From assembly GCA_942491345.1 (NCBI GenBank), contig CALOAN010000019.1, positions 153,608 through 217,607 of the forward strand: a stretch of DNA of 64,000 nucleotides, given 5' to 3'. Below the pieces are notes generated by a model. It worked only from the letters and a program-made list of their open reading frames with translations, ran no database searches and was not told the DNA's origin. Shown piece after piece: positions 31,204 through 39,876 of the stretch. Position 1 is the stretch's first letter; each line of letters opens with the position of its first letter. Source of the DNA: JAHEEL01 sp942491345. Its GTDB lineage: Bacteria > Actinomycetota > Acidimicrobiia > Spongiisociales > UBA5794. The position numbers and the translations under genes were made by a program.

Positions 31204-31523
31204 GCGGCAGGCCACCCATAAACGACGTCGCCGCCGTGCACTGAGGCGTACTCGTCCATCTGGTCGCGGCTGATTCCAGGCCCGCCGGCTATGACGGTGC
31301 CGTCTTTCCAAACGTGCCAACTGGTTTCGAATTCGATGCGCGGAACTACGATCTGCACTGACCGCGTGGTGATCTCGCCATTCGTGGTCCGGATTCTATA
31401 CACCGACGAGCCTGTGATGGGGGAGTCGAACGGCCCCTCTTCGATAGTTCCAACTACCAACGCGTTACCGTACGCAATGACCTCGGCCCCGGCTGGGATG
31501 TGTGGTCGTGAGACTGAGTTCAT
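31200..31523 (-). CDS. Hypothetical protein in the Thg1 operon
   Basis: A 107-residue beta-rich product (AEVIAYGNALVVGTIEEGPF, then RIRTTNGEITTRSVQIVVP). ATG 31523 with AGAGGAAA upstream was preferred over an earlier ATG. Function unknown. Confidence 0.6.
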   Translation of the reverse strand: MNSVSRPHIPAGAEVIAYGNALVVGTIEEGPFDSPITGSSVYRIRTTNGEITTRSVQIVVPRIEFETSWHVWKDGTVIAGGPGISRDQMDEYASVHGGDVVYGWPAA

Positions 31524-31561
31524 GGCGGCTTTTCCTCTCATCGTCAGACGGGATTCGGATG

Positions 31562-32134
31562 TCAGACCCCGAGCACGCGACGTGCTTCCTGAACTCGCTG
31601 GAACTCCTCTGGCGCGCCTCCCTGGTCAGGGTGCGTAGCGCGCAGCGCGGCACGCACGCCGCCGTAGGAGTCGATGAGCGCCTGTGCGCGGGAACGGGCG
31701 TCAGAGTGATTCTCGATCGCCACCCAGCCTCGGTACTGCTCATGTCCGGGCGTGATCCCGTACCGGTCCAAGCGGCGAAGCCCGTTGAGCCCGAGTGTGA
31801 TGGCCCGCAGGTTGTCCTGCCAGGTATCGAATTTCGCGGCGGGGTAGGACAGTGGTCCGAATCGCGATTCGACATGCAGGACTACCCCGGGGTGGATGGT
31901 TTTAGCGCTCGCCCGTGGCATCCCATCCATGCGGAAGTCGTCGTCGCGTAACGCGATCTCAAGCACCGACGGTGCATTGCGGGAGTGCTTGCCCAAGTGG
32001 CGGAGTTCGCGGTCGAGCTCATCGAGGGTGGCCGACAGCGGCGCGGTGAACGGCGAGCCGATGTGCGCTGACGGCAACTGTCCCGGCCATTCCAGCAGGG
32101 GGCGCAACGTCATCCCGTCCGGGTAACTGGTCAT
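31562..32134 (-). CDS. Protein with C-terminal J-domain-like segment
   Basis: A 190-residue product. The last 30 residues read RAALR.THPDQGGAPEEFQR with a final helix, matching helices II-IV of a J domain including the HPD motif that stimulates DnaK. The N-terminal 150 residues are a domain I do not recognise. ATG 32134 has AAAGGGGGGA upstream and the palindrome 19 bases before it. It opens the operon that ends with the Thg1-like and nucleotidase genes. A DnaK adaptor role is inferred. Confidence 0.65.
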   Translation of the reverse strand: MTSYPDGMTLRPLLEWPGQLPSAHIGSPFTAPLSATLDELDRELRHLGKHSRNAPSVLEIALRDDDFRMDGMPRASAKTIHPGVVLHVESRFGPLSYPAAKFDTWQDNLRAITLGLNGLRRLDRYGITPGHEQYRGWVAIENHSDARSRAQALIDSYGGVRAALRATHPDQGGAPEEFQRVQEARRVLGV

Positions 32135-32153
32135 GTCCCCCCCTTTCGTTGTG

Positions 32154-32168
32154 TCTCTAAAATAGAGA
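32154..32168 (-). promoter_or_regulatory. Promoter-operator palindrome, copy 8 (J-domain/Thg1 operon)
   Basis: TCTCTATTTTAGAGA toward the J-domain gene, with TATTCT overlapping and TTACAC 17 bases further up: a complete -35/-10 arrangement. Confidence 0.8.
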
Positions 32169-32234
32169 ATATCATTGACGGTCCGAAGGTGTAACGGGCC
32201 GGCGCGATGGCTGCCCCATGGGGCACAGGCGCTC

Positions 32235-33164
32235 CTACGCTGGAATGTCGAGGGCTCGCTGTTCGGCGGCCGATATCAGTCGCCGCAACCGGCCTGCGAA
32301 CGTGTGCTTGGTCATCGGCGGTATGCAACGTTCGGCAAGATCGGTGTTTGAAGCGTCGGGGTGGGCGATCCGCAGCTGCGCAGCGCAAATCCACTCTGGC
32401 GGCACGTCGGACCCTAGAATTTCCAGGGCGAGCCGGACCTTCTCGGCGATGTGTTGTCCTGCTTGCGAGGCGCGTGCGCTGTTGGCCTGGGACAATGGCC
32501 TGGTGTCGAGCCGAGATTGTGCGGCAGCAACAGCTTTCGCATCGACCCACCGCCTAGCGGCCCCCGGAGCGCCGAGCTGTTCCAGGAGAGCCCCAACCCC
32601 GTAGCGGACCCGGACATAGTCAACGGCACCGTCGATCTCACTGCCTTGACGTGCTTCCGCGATCGCCGACAGACGCCGAGCAAAACCGGCCACCGCCAGT
32701 GCCGACGCCGGTCCGGGACAACGTATTTCCAGCGCTGGTGGCCTCACTGAAGTCACCCGCAGGTGTCCTGCGGACAACACCGCTCCGCGAAGTGCCGCAG
32801 CAGCGATCACATCCGATGCGCACGCCGCTGACACCAAGGCTGCGGGCATGCCCACCACGGGGCGTCCGTGCGAGTCGAGAAGCCCGATGCGTCGAGCAAG
32901 GTCGTCGGCGTCGCTCACACGAAGTGTCGCGGTTCTGCGTGGTCCGGCATCAACGCGCGGTGTACGCCCATACAGGTCGGTTAGCGCCTGCGCGATGCGC
33001 ACTGCGGCCGCTTCGGAGGACATGCGAGATTCGAGGGTCAGGCGACCGTGCTGCATGCGTAGGCCACCACCGACACGCATCGCGGAGACCGCTTCGGCTT
33101 GGCGGCACCTGGCCTCTCCAGTGCCTTCGACAGGGGTCTCTACCAGTTCTGCAACCAGACTCAT
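32235..33164 (-). CDS. WhiA-like DNA-binding protein, second copy
   Basis: A 309-residue WhiA homologue. The N-terminal LAGLIDADG-derived domain is recognisable by alignment with its neighbour (ARRIGLLDSHGRPVVGMPAA, then LRGAVLSAGHL, ALEIRCPGPASALAVA). The C-terminal HTH contains RLALEILGSDVPPEWICAAQ and HTFAGRLRRLISAAEQ. WhiA is a chromosomal division/sporulation regulator in actinobacteria. The N-terminus is diverged and shorter than in copy 1. ATG 33164 overlaps the stop of copy 1 (ATGA), so the two are co-translated. Confidence 0.8.
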   Translation of the reverse strand: MSLVAELVETPVEGTGEARCRQAEAVSAMRVGGGLRMQHGRLTLESRMSSEAAAVRIAQALTDLYGRTPRVDAGPRRTATLRVSDADDLARRIGLLDSHGRPVVGMPAALVSAACASDVIAAAALRGAVLSAGHLRVTSVRPPALEIRCPGPASALAVAGFARRLSAIAEARQGSEIDGAVDYVRVRYGVGALLEQLGAPGAARRWVDAKAVAAAQSRLDTRPLSQANSARASQAGQHIAEKVRLALEILGSDVPPEWICAAQLRIAHPDASNTDLAERCIPPMTKHTFAGRLRRLISAAEQRALDIPA

Positions 33165-34177
33165 CGTTGGATCCACGGAAACGCTCCTTCCGGCTTGTCG
33201 AGCCCAGCACTGACAGCCACCAGCTGCGGTTCCGGGTCAGCGACAGTGGCGGGCAGGGCCGCTTCGTGCTTGTCGGCCAGCGCCAGCAGGCGCCGCAGGC
33301 GCCCCGCGACAGCGTCTTTGGTCAGCGGTGGATCGGCCAGGCGCCCCAGTTCCTCAAGAGAGGCCTCGCCGTGGGTCAGGCGCAATGTTCCGGTAACAGC
33401 CAGGTGCTCCGGAACGTCGGTTCCGAGAATGGTCAACGCGCGTTCGACCCGGGCCGAAGTTTCTGCCGCAGCATCGGCAGTGCGCCGACTGTTGGCGGCG
33501 TCGAGGCTGGCCATGCGGCACATCCGCCGTCGCGTCGCACGGCTCTCCCACTCGAGGCGTGACTCGGGGGCTCCGATGCGCGTCATGAGATCGGCGATGT
33601 CAGTGCCGGCACGGATCATCACCCGGTCGATACCTCGTGATTCGCGCACCAACGGCAGCACACCGATCCGGCGTGCGCAACTGGCCAGCGCGTATGCCAC
33701 TTCTGTAGTGGGGCAGCGGATTTCCAGACTGGTGTTACTGCCAGGGCCGCTCAGGGTTCCCGAAGCCAGGAATGCGCCGCGCCAGGCCGCCTCGATCTCG
33801 CCGGGGGAGCCTCCAACAACGGCGGCAGGCAGACCCTGGACCTGGCGTCCACGATCGTCGATCATTCCGATGGATCGCGCTAACGTCCCTCCGCCGTCGC
33901 TGGCGGCGACACGGACCAAGTAGCGGCCGCCGCACAGTGCTGCATTTCGAGGCAGCACGGTCGCCACCGCGCGGTAGCCGTACAGCTCGGCGATCTCACG
34001 GCGCAGGTACCGGGCCAGCGATGCGCTGCTGACCTCCGCGGCGACAACCAGGCCACGCGACACACGCAGGGTAGCGGTCAGGCGTAGGACTGCGGCCAGT
34101 TGTGCACGCCTGCATCCTTCAGGGGTGCCGGTGTGCACTCCGAGGAGCTCGTCTTTCAGTTCTGCGGTCATCGACAC
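33161..34177 (-). CDS. WhiA-like DNA-binding protein, first copy
   Basis: The 338-residue product matches WhiA from end to end: MTAELKDELL at the start, LRLTATLRVSRGLVVAAEVS, IGMIDDRGRQVQGLPAA, AAWRGAFLASGTLS and LEIRCPTTEVAYALA in the homing-endonuclease-like domain, then a C-terminal HTH with LGTDVPEHLAVTGTLRLTHG and KDAVAGRLRRLLALAD. Length is close to chromosomal WhiA. GTG 34177 has TGGAGG six bases upstream. A replicon-borne WhiA could override host cell-division control or regulate the element. This is inference. Confidence 0.9.
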   Translation of the reverse strand: MSMTAELKDELLGVHTGTPEGCRRAQLAAVLRLTATLRVSRGLVVAAEVSSASLARYLRREIAELYGYRAVATVLPRNAALCGGRYLVRVAASDGGGTLARSIGMIDDRGRQVQGLPAAVVGGSPGEIEAAWRGAFLASGTLSGPGSNTSLEIRCPTTEVAYALASCARRIGVLPLVRESRGIDRVMIRAGTDIADLMTRIGAPESRLEWESRATRRRMCRMASLDAANSRRTADAAAETSARVERALTILGTDVPEHLAVTGTLRLTHGEASLEELGRLADPPLTKDAVAGRLRRLLALADKHEAALPATVADPEPQLVAVSAGLDKPEGAFPWIQR

Positions 34178-34228
34178 GGTGTGCCTCCAGATTTGGTGGT
34201 GGTGGGGTAGTGGGGTGGGGAGTGCCTG

Positions 34229-34732
34229 TCAGGCGGCGTTACTGGTCGGGCTGAGGTGTTCGGCGTCATCGAGCACACGCCACAGGGCGGTGTCGGCATC
34301 GCATGCGTCTTCGGGGCTGACACGGCGACGGTGATCGGCGATTGCGGCAACCAGATCGCTAGCGGCGGGCCAACGGGCATCGCGCATCTGCGCGAACTGC
34401 ACGGCGGCATCGCAGGCGGCGACAATCTCGGTGGCGTTGGCGCTTCGTCGCAGCAGGACTGCTCGCTCATTGGGGTCGGTACCGGTGCGTGCATCCAGCG
34501 ATGCCAGGCGGGCGTCAAGTTCGGCTTTTACTCCACGCGCGGTGATCAGAACTTTGGACGCGACGTGAAGGTCCGCGCAGAACCCGTCGATCGTCGAGCG
34601 CACTGTGCGCCAGCACAATGCGTGCACCGCGGCCCGCAGTTCCGCCGGTCCGGCAGCAGCGATCCAGCTCGGGTCAGCCAACCGGGCGCGCATCGTGTCG
34701 CCTCCGGTACGGCTGGTGTCGGTGAGATTCAC
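34229..34732 (-). CDS. Hypothetical helical protein
   Basis: A 167-residue product that is nearly all helix and rich in Ala, Arg and Asp (TARGVKAELDARLASLDART). No family recognised. GTG 34732 has AAAGGA upstream. It lies between the helicase and WhiA genes in the same operon. Confidence 0.65.
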   Translation of the reverse strand: MNLTDTSRTGGDTMRARLADPSWIAAAGPAELRAAVHALCWRTVRSTIDGFCADLHVASKVLITARGVKAELDARLASLDARTGTDPNERAVLLRRSANATEIVAACDAAVQFAQMRDARWPAASDLVAAIADHRRRVSPEDACDADTALWRVLDDAEHLSPTSNAA

Positions 34733-34751
34733 AGGGATAGTCCTTTCGGTG

Positions 34752-36692
34752 TCAGGCGGCGGTGGTGTGGGTGGGGCGGTCGAACAGCGGAAGCCAGCGG
34801 TCTGCTTGGGCGAGGGCGATCATGTCGGAAAGGTCGCGGCGGTCCAGGTTGTGTGCGTCGGGGACACCGAGACGGGCGGCCAGGTCGACCTGTGCGCCAC
34901 TGGCCTCGCTGCGTTCCACATCGCGCATATGGCCGGAGAAGATTTGTTGGGCCAGTGAGTCCGCGCGCGACAGGTCCATGCCCTGCAGGTGACAATCCGG
35001 TCCCGGCCGGGTCCACTGTCCATCGAGTCCCACCCAGAACATCTGGTGCACCGTGGTGTCGAAAAATCCGAAGGCCCAATCTTTTCCGGCGACAGTGCCT
35101 GGCACTCCGCGCATGTCGGCGAGCAGGATGGCGCCTTTGGACCCGCCCTGCCGGTAGACCGGCCGTACCAGTCCGCGCGGATGCTGGGTCCAGCGGATCG
35201 TCGAGGTACGCACCGACCAGGACGAATCGGTGCGACGCTTGGGGCCGGCAGCGGTGAGTTCGCCGGTTACTGGGTCGAACGTGACCAGCGGATCGACCCG
35301 GTGCTGGTCGCACTGGCAGCCGCAGCGGCACACTCCGAACACCGAGGCGCACTCGCACGTGCATTCGATGCTGTCTTTGACGGTCTCGACACCCGAACAG
35401 GTTGCCGCACAGCTGCAGTCGCATGAACAGCCGACACCGGTGCAAGTGAGGTCGCATTCCCCGTTGCACGGCTGGTCGCAGCCGCAGCCGAGCCCTTCCT
35501 CGTCGCCGTCGGGTTGCTCTCGGCGGTCGGGCTCCAGCCTGGTCTGCACGATCAGGCCCAGCGATCCCGCTCCGACCAGATCCACCACCAGCGCGCGCTC
35601 TTTGACGCGTCCGTCCTCGAACGTGTGCGGACGCAGTGCCCGGCCCACGCATTGCACCAGGCGAGACTGGCTGCGCGTGGGCCGGGCCAGCACGACTGCC
35701 TCGCAGCGGGGGAAGTCGGCACCTTCGGTGAGAACATCGACGGTGACCAGAACCCGTGTGGTCCCGTTGCGGAAGCGGCGGTAAATGCCGGTGCGATCAC
35801 GAACGGTGGTCGGCCCCACCACCATCTCCGCGGTGGCGCCGAGGCCGACCAGTGAATCGGTGAGTTGGCGGCAGTGCTCCATTGAGGCGCCGAACGCGAT
35901 AGTCGACAAGCTGGCGGTACGTTCGAGCACCGCCTCCACGGTGGCGTTGAGCGTGGTCGTCCGCAGCATGGCTTCGGCGGCCTCGTCATCAGTGATTTCG
36001 CCGGCGCCGGTGTGCAGCGATTCCACGTCGAGGTCGGGCAGGTCAACGGTCACCCCATAGGGAGGCAGTAGAAACCCGTTCTCGATAGCCCAGGTGATGT
36101 CCCGCTCGAAGACAACGTCGCTCCAGACGGTCCGAAGTGGTACCTCGTTCTTGCCGGCGGCGTGGCGAGTCATCGTGGCGGTGAACCCGGCGCGGCGTGC
36201 ACCGAGTGCGTGAAAATGGTCAATTACCTTGCGGTAGGTGGTCGCCACCGCGTGGTGCGCCTCATCGACGATGACGAGATCGCGCTTACCCAGACGCAAC
36301 AGCGCTGCGCTGCGCTGCAGTGATTGCACGGTGGCAGAGACGATCTGTGCATTCGGATCGCCGCGGTGTGGCCCACCGATCATCGCCGGGGAAGGACCTG
36401 CCGGGTTCACTGCGGTCACAGCGCCGCTCATCTGCTCGATGAGTTCGTTGCGATGTGCCAGCAGCAGAACGCGGCCGCCGATTGCCACGTCGCGACGGAC
36501 CAGCTCGGCGATCACCGTTGTCTTGCCCGATCCGGTGGGTAGGACAACCGCCGGTCCTTCTACTCCACCAGCGAAGGCCTCGGTCACTCGATCGGCCGCT
36601 TCGATCTGGTAGCCGCGCAGCGCACGCGGCGCGACGCCATGCGGTCGGGGTGACGGAAGCGTCGCTGTCAGCGTAGATCCGGCGAGGGTCAC
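34752..36692 (-). CDS. SF2 (DEAH-type) helicase with cysteine-rich insert
   Basis: A 646-residue product. The helicase core has motif I PTGSGKTT (about 52), II DEAHH (about 147), III TATMTR (about 177), V VTVDVLTEGADFP (about 320) and VI QCVGRALRP (about 349), as in UvrB/type I restriction-like SF2 enzymes. Straight after the core (about residues 395-460) lies a stretch with 17 Cys in about 65 residues (for example CSCDCSCAATC and CRCGCQC). A further 180-residue domain of unknown type follows. The Cys block could bind several metals or an Fe-S cluster. GTG 36692 overlaps the upstream stop. Confidence 0.88.
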   Translation of the reverse strand: MTLAGSTLTATLPSPRPHGVAPRALRGYQIEAADRVTEAFAGGVEGPAVVLPTGSGKTTVIAELVRRDVAIGGRVLLLAHRNELIEQMSGAVTAVNPAGPSPAMIGGPHRGDPNAQIVSATVQSLQRSAALLRLGKRDLVIVDEAHHAVATTYRKVIDHFHALGARRAGFTATMTRHAAGKNEVPLRTVWSDVVFERDITWAIENGFLLPPYGVTVDLPDLDVESLHTGAGEITDDEAAEAMLRTTTLNATVEAVLERTASLSTIAFGASMEHCRQLTDSLVGLGATAEMVVGPTTVRDRTGIYRRFRNGTTRVLVTVDVLTEGADFPRCEAVVLARPTRSQSRLVQCVGRALRPHTFEDGRVKERALVVDLVGAGSLGLIVQTRLEPDRREQPDGDEEGLGCGCDQPCNGECDLTCTGVGCSCDCSCAATCSGVETVKDSIECTCECASVFGVCRCGCQCDQHRVDPLVTFDPVTGELTAAGPKRRTDSSWSVRTSTIRWTQHPRGLVRPVYRQGGSKGAILLADMRGVPGTVAGKDWAFGFFDTTVHQMFWVGLDGQWTRPGPDCHLQGMDLSRADSLAQQIFSGHMRDVERSEASGAQVDLAARLGVPDAHNLDRRDLSDMIALAQADRWLPLFDRPTHTTAA

Positions 36693-36832
36693 GCCACCGA
36701 CCTCCAGGTGATTCCTCTACGGATCCATCGGGGTGATGTCAGGCTTGTCGGGTTGAGCTGCGGCAGGGGTGGTGATGTCAGGCTTGTCGGGTTGAGCTGC
36801 GGCAGGGGTGATGCGGTGGCCATGGCCGTCAC
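36689..36832 (-). CDS. 47-residue coupling peptide with duplicated 13-residue unit
   Basis: GTG 36832 overlaps the stop of the upstream gene (GTGA) and its own TGA overlaps the helicase GTG. The product contains PLPQLNPTSLTSP twice, the result of a 39-bp tandem duplication. The precise overlaps on both sides suggest it is translated, perhaps only to pass ribosomes from one gene to the next. Confidence 0.5.
   Translation of the reverse strand: MTAMATASPLPQLNPTSLTSPPLPQLNPTSLTSPRWIRRGITWRSVA
36732..36809. repeat. 39-bp direct tandem repeat (two copies)
   Basis: Two identical units (starting GGTGATGTCAGGCTTGTCGG) lie head to tail. The period is a multiple of three, so the frame that covers it stays open. 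Confidence 0.85.
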
Positions 36833-37635
36833 ATCGCCGGTGCTGGCAGGTGATCCAGCCAGGACGGCCACGCGCCTTCTGCGACGTTCCCGGCAGTGAC
36901 TGCCAGGCGCACCGCGACGGCGTTGCGAACGGTGTCGGCTACCGGGTTACCGTCACGGCCAACCCGCGGGCAGACGATGCCGGCCAGATGGTGCGCGGCC
37001 AGCGCTGCCCGGCTGTGCGGCACCAAGACACGACTCGGCTGATACTTGCGGGTCAGGAAGGACAACAGTTCCAGATCTGCGCGTTCGACGCGCAGGCACA
37101 TCAGCATCACCTGGCCCCAATGATCCCCGTAGAGGTCGTGCATGGTGTTGGAGCTGATCGCCAAACGCCGTAGCCGCGACATGGTGCGGGTGTCGGTGCA
37201 GTCCGGCTCGAGATTCCAATCCTCGTCGGCGGGGGCAGCACTGCGATTCAGGATTTCGAGCAAAGTGGCGGCCAGGGTCGGGTGCTCGGCTGCACTAAGG
37301 ACCGCGCACCGTAGACATGTCACCTTGCTTGGATGACGGTGAGGATGGTTGACCCGTTCGACCAGACCGTCGCGGATGTAGCTGGCGGTGCGCCGTGCCA
37401 GGGCTCCGGTGTAGTCGATGATCAGCTGCATGTCGACGACCGTTTCTTCCGGTCCTTCACTGTTGCCGCCGTCGTCGCCGTCATCGTGGGTGCGGGTGAG
37501 AGAGTCCATGCGGACCCGGATCATCGGCGGCGCCGGAGGCATCGCACGAAGCGGAATCGGGGCCGGCGACACAGCTGTCTCATCACCGGCAGCGGTTGTG
37601 TCGAATGCACTGTGAAGCATCCCGGCGGCGGTCAC
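36829..37635 (-). CDS. Hypothetical protein
   Basis: A 268-residue product. The N-terminal 60 residues are Pro/Ala-rich and then acidic. The rest is a helical domain with one CLRC motif (about residue 107) and a Leu/Arg-rich segment (MLMCLRVERADLELLSFLTR). No family recognised. It overlaps the gene upstream by four bases. Confidence 0.65.
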   Translation of the reverse strand: MTAAGMLHSAFDTTAAGDETAVSPAPIPLRAMPPAPPMIRVRMDSLTRTHDDGDDGGNSEGPEETVVDMQLIIDYTGALARRTASYIRDGLVERVNHPHRHPSKVTCLRCAVLSAAEHPTLAATLLEILNRSAAPADEDWNLEPDCTDTRTMSRLRRLAISSNTMHDLYGDHWGQVMLMCLRVERADLELLSFLTRKYQPSRVLVPHSRAALAAHHLAGIVCPRVGRDGNPVADTVRNAVAVRLAVTAGNVAEGAWPSWLDHLPAPAM

Positions 37636-38705
37636 AGCGACACCGCCGCTGCCGTCGCGAAGGTCGCCAGCACCGCGGGACCATCTGCGGACAATTCCAG
37701 CACCGCGGAGGTGATCATCAGACCGGGCAGCGCGTGGGCAGCCATCGCCACCAGGTCGCTGTCAGGGCCGATTTGCAGAGTGCGTCCGCCGCTGAGGTCG
37801 AACGGCAGCCGCACGGTGCTCAACACCGCAGCCGGCGGGGCGTCGGCAGAGGTAACAGGCGGGGGGCTCGGATTGGCGGGATTCTCAGTGGCAGGCACCT
37901 CGACGGGTGCGACGACCACGGAATCCTGCGCGATGTCTATGGCCTGAACCGGATTCACCGGGGTGGAAACCAGCGGCTGTTCGGCCACGGCGGCCGGCAC
38001 CGGGGTCGCTACGGGTTCCGGCGCAGGATTGAGGCTCTGTTCTCCAGCCTCGACAGCTGCTGCACTGATCGCGGCTTCTACGTCGGCGCGCACGATGCGC
38101 CCACGGGTTCCGGTTCCGGTAATGGTGCGCAGGTCGATCCCGTGCCGGTCGGCCAGCGTCTGAACCGCTTTGGAGACCGAGGGCGCCGGGGTGTCGGCGG
38201 TGGGTTGCAGCGCTGGAGTGTCGGGAAGCGCGATGACCGGCGGCAGGGGAGCGCCACCGGCGACCGGCGACGGTGCGAACACCTCTTCGTGCGCCGGCGC
38301 GGATGGCTGAACGGGAGGCACACCCGTAACGGGCACGGTCACGGGTGCTGGCGGTGCGACAGCGGGCGCCGGAGGAACGGGGGCCGGAGCCGGAGCGATC
38401 GGCGGACCGGCAGGCACGATTCCAGTAATCACGCTGTTGTCGGCTGCCGCCGGCGCCGGTGCCACAGTCAACGGCGTGGACTGCACGGCGACAGGGTCGG
38501 GCACAGGCAATGGCTCCGAGGCAGTCACCGGGGCCACCGCAGTGTGTGACACATCATGCAACGGGATGATCGGGGCCATCGCGTATGCGGGAGCCGGAGC
38601 TACGGATACGGGTGCTGGTGCAACAGCAGCGCCGTGGCTGATGTCCTGCAGACCTTGTGGGGCAACAGGAGTCGCGTTGGGGGCGGGCGGTACAGAAGCG
38701 GACAT
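37632..38705 (-). CDS. Pro/Ala-rich protein with E3-binding-like domain
   Basis: A 357-residue product. Most of it is a Pro/Ala/Val linker. Around residues 180-215 it holds a compact domain, KAVQTLADRHGIDLRTITGT then GRIVRADVEAAI, which matches the peripheral subunit-binding (E3-binding) fold: A..LA...GID...I.GTG..GRI...DV. That fold joins subunits in 2-oxoacid dehydrogenases, and a related helix-loop-helix occurs at the Lsr2 C-terminus where it binds DNA. The C-terminal 70 residues look like a separate beta-rich domain. No lipoyl domain is present, so metabolism is unlikely and a DNA-bridging or scaffold job is more plausible. Confidence 0.65.
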   Translation of the reverse strand: MSASVPPAPNATPVAPQGLQDISHGAAVAPAPVSVAPAPAYAMAPIIPLHDVSHTAVAPVTASEPLPVPDPVAVQSTPLTVAPAPAAADNSVITGIVPAGPPIAPAPAPVPPAPAVAPPAPVTVPVTGVPPVQPSAPAHEEVFAPSPVAGGAPLPPVIALPDTPALQPTADTPAPSVSKAVQTLADRHGIDLRTITGTGTRGRIVRADVEAAISAAAVEAGEQSLNPAPEPVATPVPAAVAEQPLVSTPVNPVQAIDIAQDSVVVAPVEVPATENPANPSPPPVTSADAPPAAVLSTVRLPFDLSGGRTLQIGPDSDLVAMAAHALPGLMITSAVLELSADGPAVLATFATAAAVSL

Positions 38706-38748
38706 GGTGGTGTTCTCCTTGGTGGTGTTTGCCGGTGGGGCGGCGATG

Positions 38749-39183
38749 TCAGGCGGTGTACTTGAGGGTCCGGCCGGGCGACTTGGTGGTCACCAGCTCG
38801 TCGTAGATGTCGGGGTATTCCGCCTCGAGGCGCTTGTAGTCCATCTGCCGACCGCCGGCGGTGGCAGTCACCGTGAATCCGGCGTAGACACCCGCGTTGC
38901 CTCCGACTGAGTCCAGCAACGCGGTCCGCACTGCGTCGAGGGTCTTGGAAATCGCGGCGTTCACATTCGACAGAGTCCGGCCCTGCTCGGCTGCGCTGCG
39001 CGAGCGTGCGGCGGTGGCCAGCACCAGCTGGGTGAGGACCGCGACGGGGTCGGCGCTGGAGGCGACCGCATCGGAGAGCGCCGCCAGGTCGAGAACCGCG
39101 GCGGTCATGGGTGCGGCCGGCGCAGCGGCCGTCGGGGCGATGGGGTAGCTCGGGGGCGCGGTGGGCGCAAGTGCAGCGGTCAT
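38749..39183 (-). CDS. Hypothetical protein, first gene of the WhiA/helicase operon
   Basis: A 144-residue product. Pro/Ala-rich N-terminus (25 residues), a helical middle, then GRQMDYKRLEAEYPDIYDEL and a basic end. This C-terminal pattern resembles small proteins found beside phage recombination genes, though I cannot assign it. ATG 39183 follows AAGGAGG. Confidence 0.6.
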   Translation of the reverse strand: MTAALAPTAPPSYPIAPTAAAPAAPMTAAVLDLAALSDAVASSADPVAVLTQLVLATAARSRSAAEQGRTLSNVNAAISKTLDAVRTALLDSVGGNAGVYAGFTVTATAGGRQMDYKRLEAEYPDIYDELVTTKSPGRTLKYTA

Positions 39184-39876
39184 AAGGACCCTCCTTGGTG
39201 GTTCGGGTTTCGGTGGTGGGGTGGTTCGTGGGCGGTGGCTTCGGGTGCCGGGTACGAACCTGTGGTTGCTCACAACTACGAATCAGCCACGTTTTCGTCA
39301 CCGGCACTGGATGCCAACGATGCCGACTGTAATGCCGACTGTGATGCCAGGCAACCCCTGTTGAGTTATCGCGTGTCGTTTGTATCTGCGGGCACCGACA
39401 AGGCGACGGAATCGAGGACGTCTGGCTGTACGGGATGGCGACTCTGGCGAGGCGGCTTGGACCGCCCCTTGGGGCCTCCCTGGCGGTCGATCAGAGGATC
39501 CTGAATTGCCGCCAGGATCCTCTACAGATGTCTCGATGGTGGCACTAAAGGTGCAGTAAAACGCGCATTTACAGCTGTAGTGGGCTCACGGCCGCGAGAT
39601 CCTTTTCTGCCGCTCCAGTCCACCTAGAGCGACCATCTCTGCGCGTGCGGCGGTGGCCGGCTACGCAGCCGTGTAGTTCACGTGTTTCACACGCGTCTCA
39701 GTAGCACCTTCCCGCTCTGTCATGTCCCTAGCTCAGTCGGATTGGCGGACTGACTCGGCATCGCGATGCCGATCCAGACCGGCATCCGTGCGGCACTGGA
39801 TTCCACATAGTGCCGTCGTCGGCGTGTCGAAACAGTGCAGGCAAACATGTCGGCAACTGCTGCTTGACTGACTCGC
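39184..39876. other. Long divergent intergenic region, candidate control or origin site
   Basis: No gene seen. It separates the WhiA/helicase operon (minus) from the polymerase operon (plus). It contains a perfect 10-bp inverted repeat GAGGATCCTG/CAGGATCCTC (39494-39522), further short dyads such as GTGTTTCACAC near 39680, and no copy of the element-wide palindrome. Its size and place between replication genes make it a reasonable place to look for an origin. Confidence 0.4.

Noticed and set aside
30024..34177. Possible phage lysogeny or structural region
   Set aside because: Thg1, WhiA and J-domain genes were checked for phage neighbours, but no terminase, portal, capsid or tail motif was found in the whole window.
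37596..38549. 317-residue Gly/Arg/His-rich plus-strand frame
   Set aside because: Antisense to the Pro/Ala-rich linker of the E3-binding-like protein. Low complexity explains the open frame.
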